Of a DNA stretch of 6,223 bases, positions 4,453-6,223 are shown in pieces; positions within the stretch are counted from its first letter, which is position 1; every line of letters starts with the position of its first letter. The notes under the pieces are model-generated. The model made no database searches. It had not been told where the DNA came from and saw nothing but the letters and a program-made list of their open reading frames with translations. This DNA comes from an uncultured Burkholderiales bacterium. GTDB taxonomy: Bacteria; Pseudomonadota; Gammaproteobacteria; Burkholderiales; Burkholderiaceae_C. The translations under genes were made by a program, and so were the position numbers. The stretch spans positions 1-6,223 of the forward strand of contig CAIODK010000313.1 of the NCBI GenBank assembly GCA_903856995.1. The letters are read 5' to 3'.

Positions 4453-6223
4453 GTGAACAAACCCACTGACGGCGCCTACCTAGGCCAAGCCATGCACCAT
4501 CCTTCCGCCATGCGAAACATCAGCATTCGCGGGGCGCGCACGCACAACCTGAAGAACATCGACCTCGACATTCCGCGCAACCAGCTGGTGGTGATCACGG
4601 GCTTGTCGGGCTCAGGCAAGTCCAGTCTCGCGTTTGACACGCTGTATGCCGAAGGCCAGCGCCGCTATGTAGAAAGCCTCTCGGCCTACGCCCGCCAGTT
4701 TTTGGGCCGTTTGGACAAGCCCGATGTGGACCTGATTGAAGGCCTGTCGCCCGCCATCAGCATTGAGCAAAAAGCCACCAGCCACAACCCGCGCTCGACC
4801 GTGGGCACGGTGACCGAGATTCACGACTACCTGCGCTTGCTGTTTGCCCGCGCAGGCACACCGTATTGCCCCGACCACAACTTGGCGCTGCAAGCGCAAA
4901 GCGTGTCGCAGATGGTGGACGCCGTCATGGCGCTGCCCGAAGACACCAAGCTCATGCTGCTGGCGCCCATCGCGCGCAACCGCAAGGGCGAGTACAGCGA
5001 GCTCTTCACGCAGCTGCAAGCGCAGGGGTATGTGCGTTTTCGCATCGAAGGCAAGGTGTACGAGTACGACGAGCTGCCCGAGCTGAAGAAAACCGAGAAG
5101 CACGACATCGACGTGGTGGTGGACCGCATCAAGGTGCGCCGCGAAGCACACATGGAACCCAAGCCCGTAGCGGCCCCCAGCATTGGCGATATGGCCGTGG
5201 CAGCGCCAGCCCCCGGCTTGCGCCAACGACTGGCTGAGAGCTTTGAAGCAGCCTTGCGGTTGGCGGAAGGCCGCGCCATCGCGCTCGAGATGGACACGGG
5301 CGTCGAGCACAGCTTCAACGCCAAGTTTTCTTGCCCTCAGTGCACTTATTCCATCAGCGAGCTCGAACCCCGTTTGTTCTCGTTCAACTCACCCGTGGGC
5401 GCTTGCCCGTCGTGTGACGGTTTGGGTCACCAAGACTTTTTCGACCCCGCACGCGTGGTGGCGTTTCCGTCACTCAGTCTCGGCAGCGGCGCCATCAAGG
5501 GCTGGGACCGCCGCAACGCGCATTACTTCACCATGCTGGAAAGCCTCGCCAAACACTACAAGTTTGATTTGGATGCACCGTTTGAAGACCTCAACCCCGA
5601 CACACGCCAAGTGCTGCTGTATGGCTCGGGGGAAGAAGAAATCAAGTTCAACTACAGCCTTGAGTCGAGCGGCAAAAAGCTGAGTAAAAAACACGCCTTC
5701 GAGGGCATCTTGGTCAACATGGAACGGCGCTACCGCGAGACCGATTCAGTGGTGGTGCGCGAAGACCTGTCCCGCTACCGCGGCACGCGTGCATGCACGT
5801 CCTGCGGCGGCACACGCTTGCGCCGCGAAGCACGCAACGTGCGCATTGGCGACGGCGATCAAATGCGCGGCATCTTTGACATCAGCCACACCACGCTGGG
5901 CGAGTGTTTTGGCTACTTCAATACCTTGAAGCTACAAGGTGCAAAAGCCGAAATTGCCGACAAAGTGGTGCGCGAGATTGCCTCACGCCTGAAGTTTTTG
6001 AACGACGTGGGCCTGAACTACCTCAGCCTCGACCGCAGCGCCGACACCTTGTCAGGCGGAGAAGCGCAACGCATCCGTTTGGCAAGCCAAATCGGCTCGG
6101 GCCTGACGGGCGTGATGTATGTGTTGGACGAGCCCAGCATAGGCTTGCACCAGCGCGACAACGACCGGCTGATCGACACCCTTAAGCACCTGCGCGATAT
6201 TGGCAACAGCGTGCTCGTGGTGG
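4453..6223 (+). CDS. uvrA: Excinuclease ABC subunit UvrA, N-terminal part (cut by window end)
   Basis: This open frame runs 590 codons and continues past the right edge. It is UvrA, the damage-recognising ABC ATPase of nucleotide excision repair, which as a dimer loads UvrB at lesions. Visible, numbered from the GTG at 4453: Walker A GLSGSGKS (50-57), the YVESLSAYARQFLG stretch after it, a zinc module with C294, C297, C318 and C321 (C-x2-C-x20-C-x2-C), the ABC signature LSGGEAQR (533-540) and Walker B YVLDEP (556-561). The second ATPase half is outside. Start: GTG 4453 is the longest option because TGA lies two codons upstream. ATG at 4510 gives MRNISIRGARTHNLKN and numbering equal to E. coli (lysine 37 in Walker A), so it is a strong alternative; neither has a clear ribosome site. 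About 24 Pro/Ala-rich residues are inserted at 5146-5217 relative to E. coli UvrA. Confidence 0.97.
   Translation, partial: MNKPTDGAYLGQAMHHPSAMRNISIRGARTHNLKNIDLDIPRNQLVVITGLSGSGKSSLAFDTLYAEGQRRYVESLSAYARQFLGRLDKPDVDLIEGLSPAISIEQKATSHNPRSTVGTVTEIHDYLRLLFARAGTPYCPDHNLALQAQSVSQMVDAVMALPEDTKLMLLAPIARNRKGEYSELFTQLQAQGYVRFRIEGKVYEYDELPELKKTEKHDIDVVVDRIKVRREAHMEPKPVAAPSIGDMAVAAPAPGLRQRLAESFEAALRLAEGRAIALEMDTGVEHSFNAKFSCPQCTYSISELEPRLFSFNSPVGACPSCDGLGHQDFFDPARVVAFPSLSLGSGAIKGWDRRNAHYFTMLESLAKHYKFDLDAPFEDLNPDTRQVLLYGSGEEEIKFNYSLESSGKKLSKKHAFEGILVNMERRYRETDSVVVREDLSRYRGTRACTSCGGTRLRREARNVRIGDGDQMRGIFDISHTTLGECFGYFNTLKLQGAKAEIADKVVREIASRLKFLNDVGLNYLSLDRSADTLSGGEAQRIRLASQIGSGLTGVMYVLDEPSIGLHQRDNDRLIDTLKHLRDIGNSVLVV

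Noticed and set aside
4004..4456. Long plus-strand frames across the transporter gene, up to 185 codons
   Set aside because: Composition is typical of antisense shadows in GC-rich DNA; the minus-strand frame has a full set of MFS motifs.
4612..5324. Long minus-strand frames (232 and 165 codons) across uvrA
   Set aside because: They are antisense to a well-conserved UvrA frame with all its motifs; no family resemblance of their own.

Overview
The window looks like ordinary chromosomal DNA from a betaproteobacterium of the order Burkholderiales, most likely family Comamonadaceae. This rests on moderately GC-rich coding DNA, on protein sequences that read like that group's PntA, NudJ, MnmA, SSB, YajR-like transporter and UvrA, and on the order ssb - MFS transporter - divergent uvrA, which I recall from Burkholderiales. 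Genus assignment is inference; no search was possible.

Layout. Positions 1-150 (minus) hold the first 50 codons of a NAD(P) transhydrogenase alpha subunit (pntA), which leaves the window on the left. It diverges from a plus-strand pair, nudJ (253-753) and mnmA (761-1888), seven bases apart and probably co-transcribed. Two bases after mnmA comes the stop codon of a minus-strand gene for a small exported Ala/Lys/Pro-rich protein (1891-2133). Its upstream region (2134-2304) carries two inverted repeats: a hairpin in the presumed leader, and a 32-bp AT-cored dyad that overlaps the likely promoter and is followed by six T on the plus strand. A short plus-strand gene (2333-2539) encodes a 68-residue protein with a clean leucine-zipper-like heptad. 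It shares a strong bidirectional terminator (2556-2592) with ssb on the other strand. ssb (2609-3109) lies 27 bases downstream of a YajR-like major-facilitator transporter (3137-4324), forming a minus-strand pair. A 128-base divergent region separates this pair from uvrA (4453-6223, plus), which runs off the right edge after the first ABC signature and Walker B motifs.

Functionally, mnmA (tRNA 2-thiouridine) and nudJ (nucleotide/HMP-PP phosphatase) are also neighbours in E. coli. ssb and uvrA are divergent neighbours in E. coli; here a transporter lies between them. No stretch over 300 bases lacks a gene, and I see no tRNA, rRNA, insertion sequence, prophage or CRISPR. The less explained parts are the 1891-2540 interval (two small uncharacterised proteins, two dyads, an 11-codon upstream ORF) and a Pro/Ala-rich insert in UvrA. 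I do not see a complete undescribed multi-gene system.
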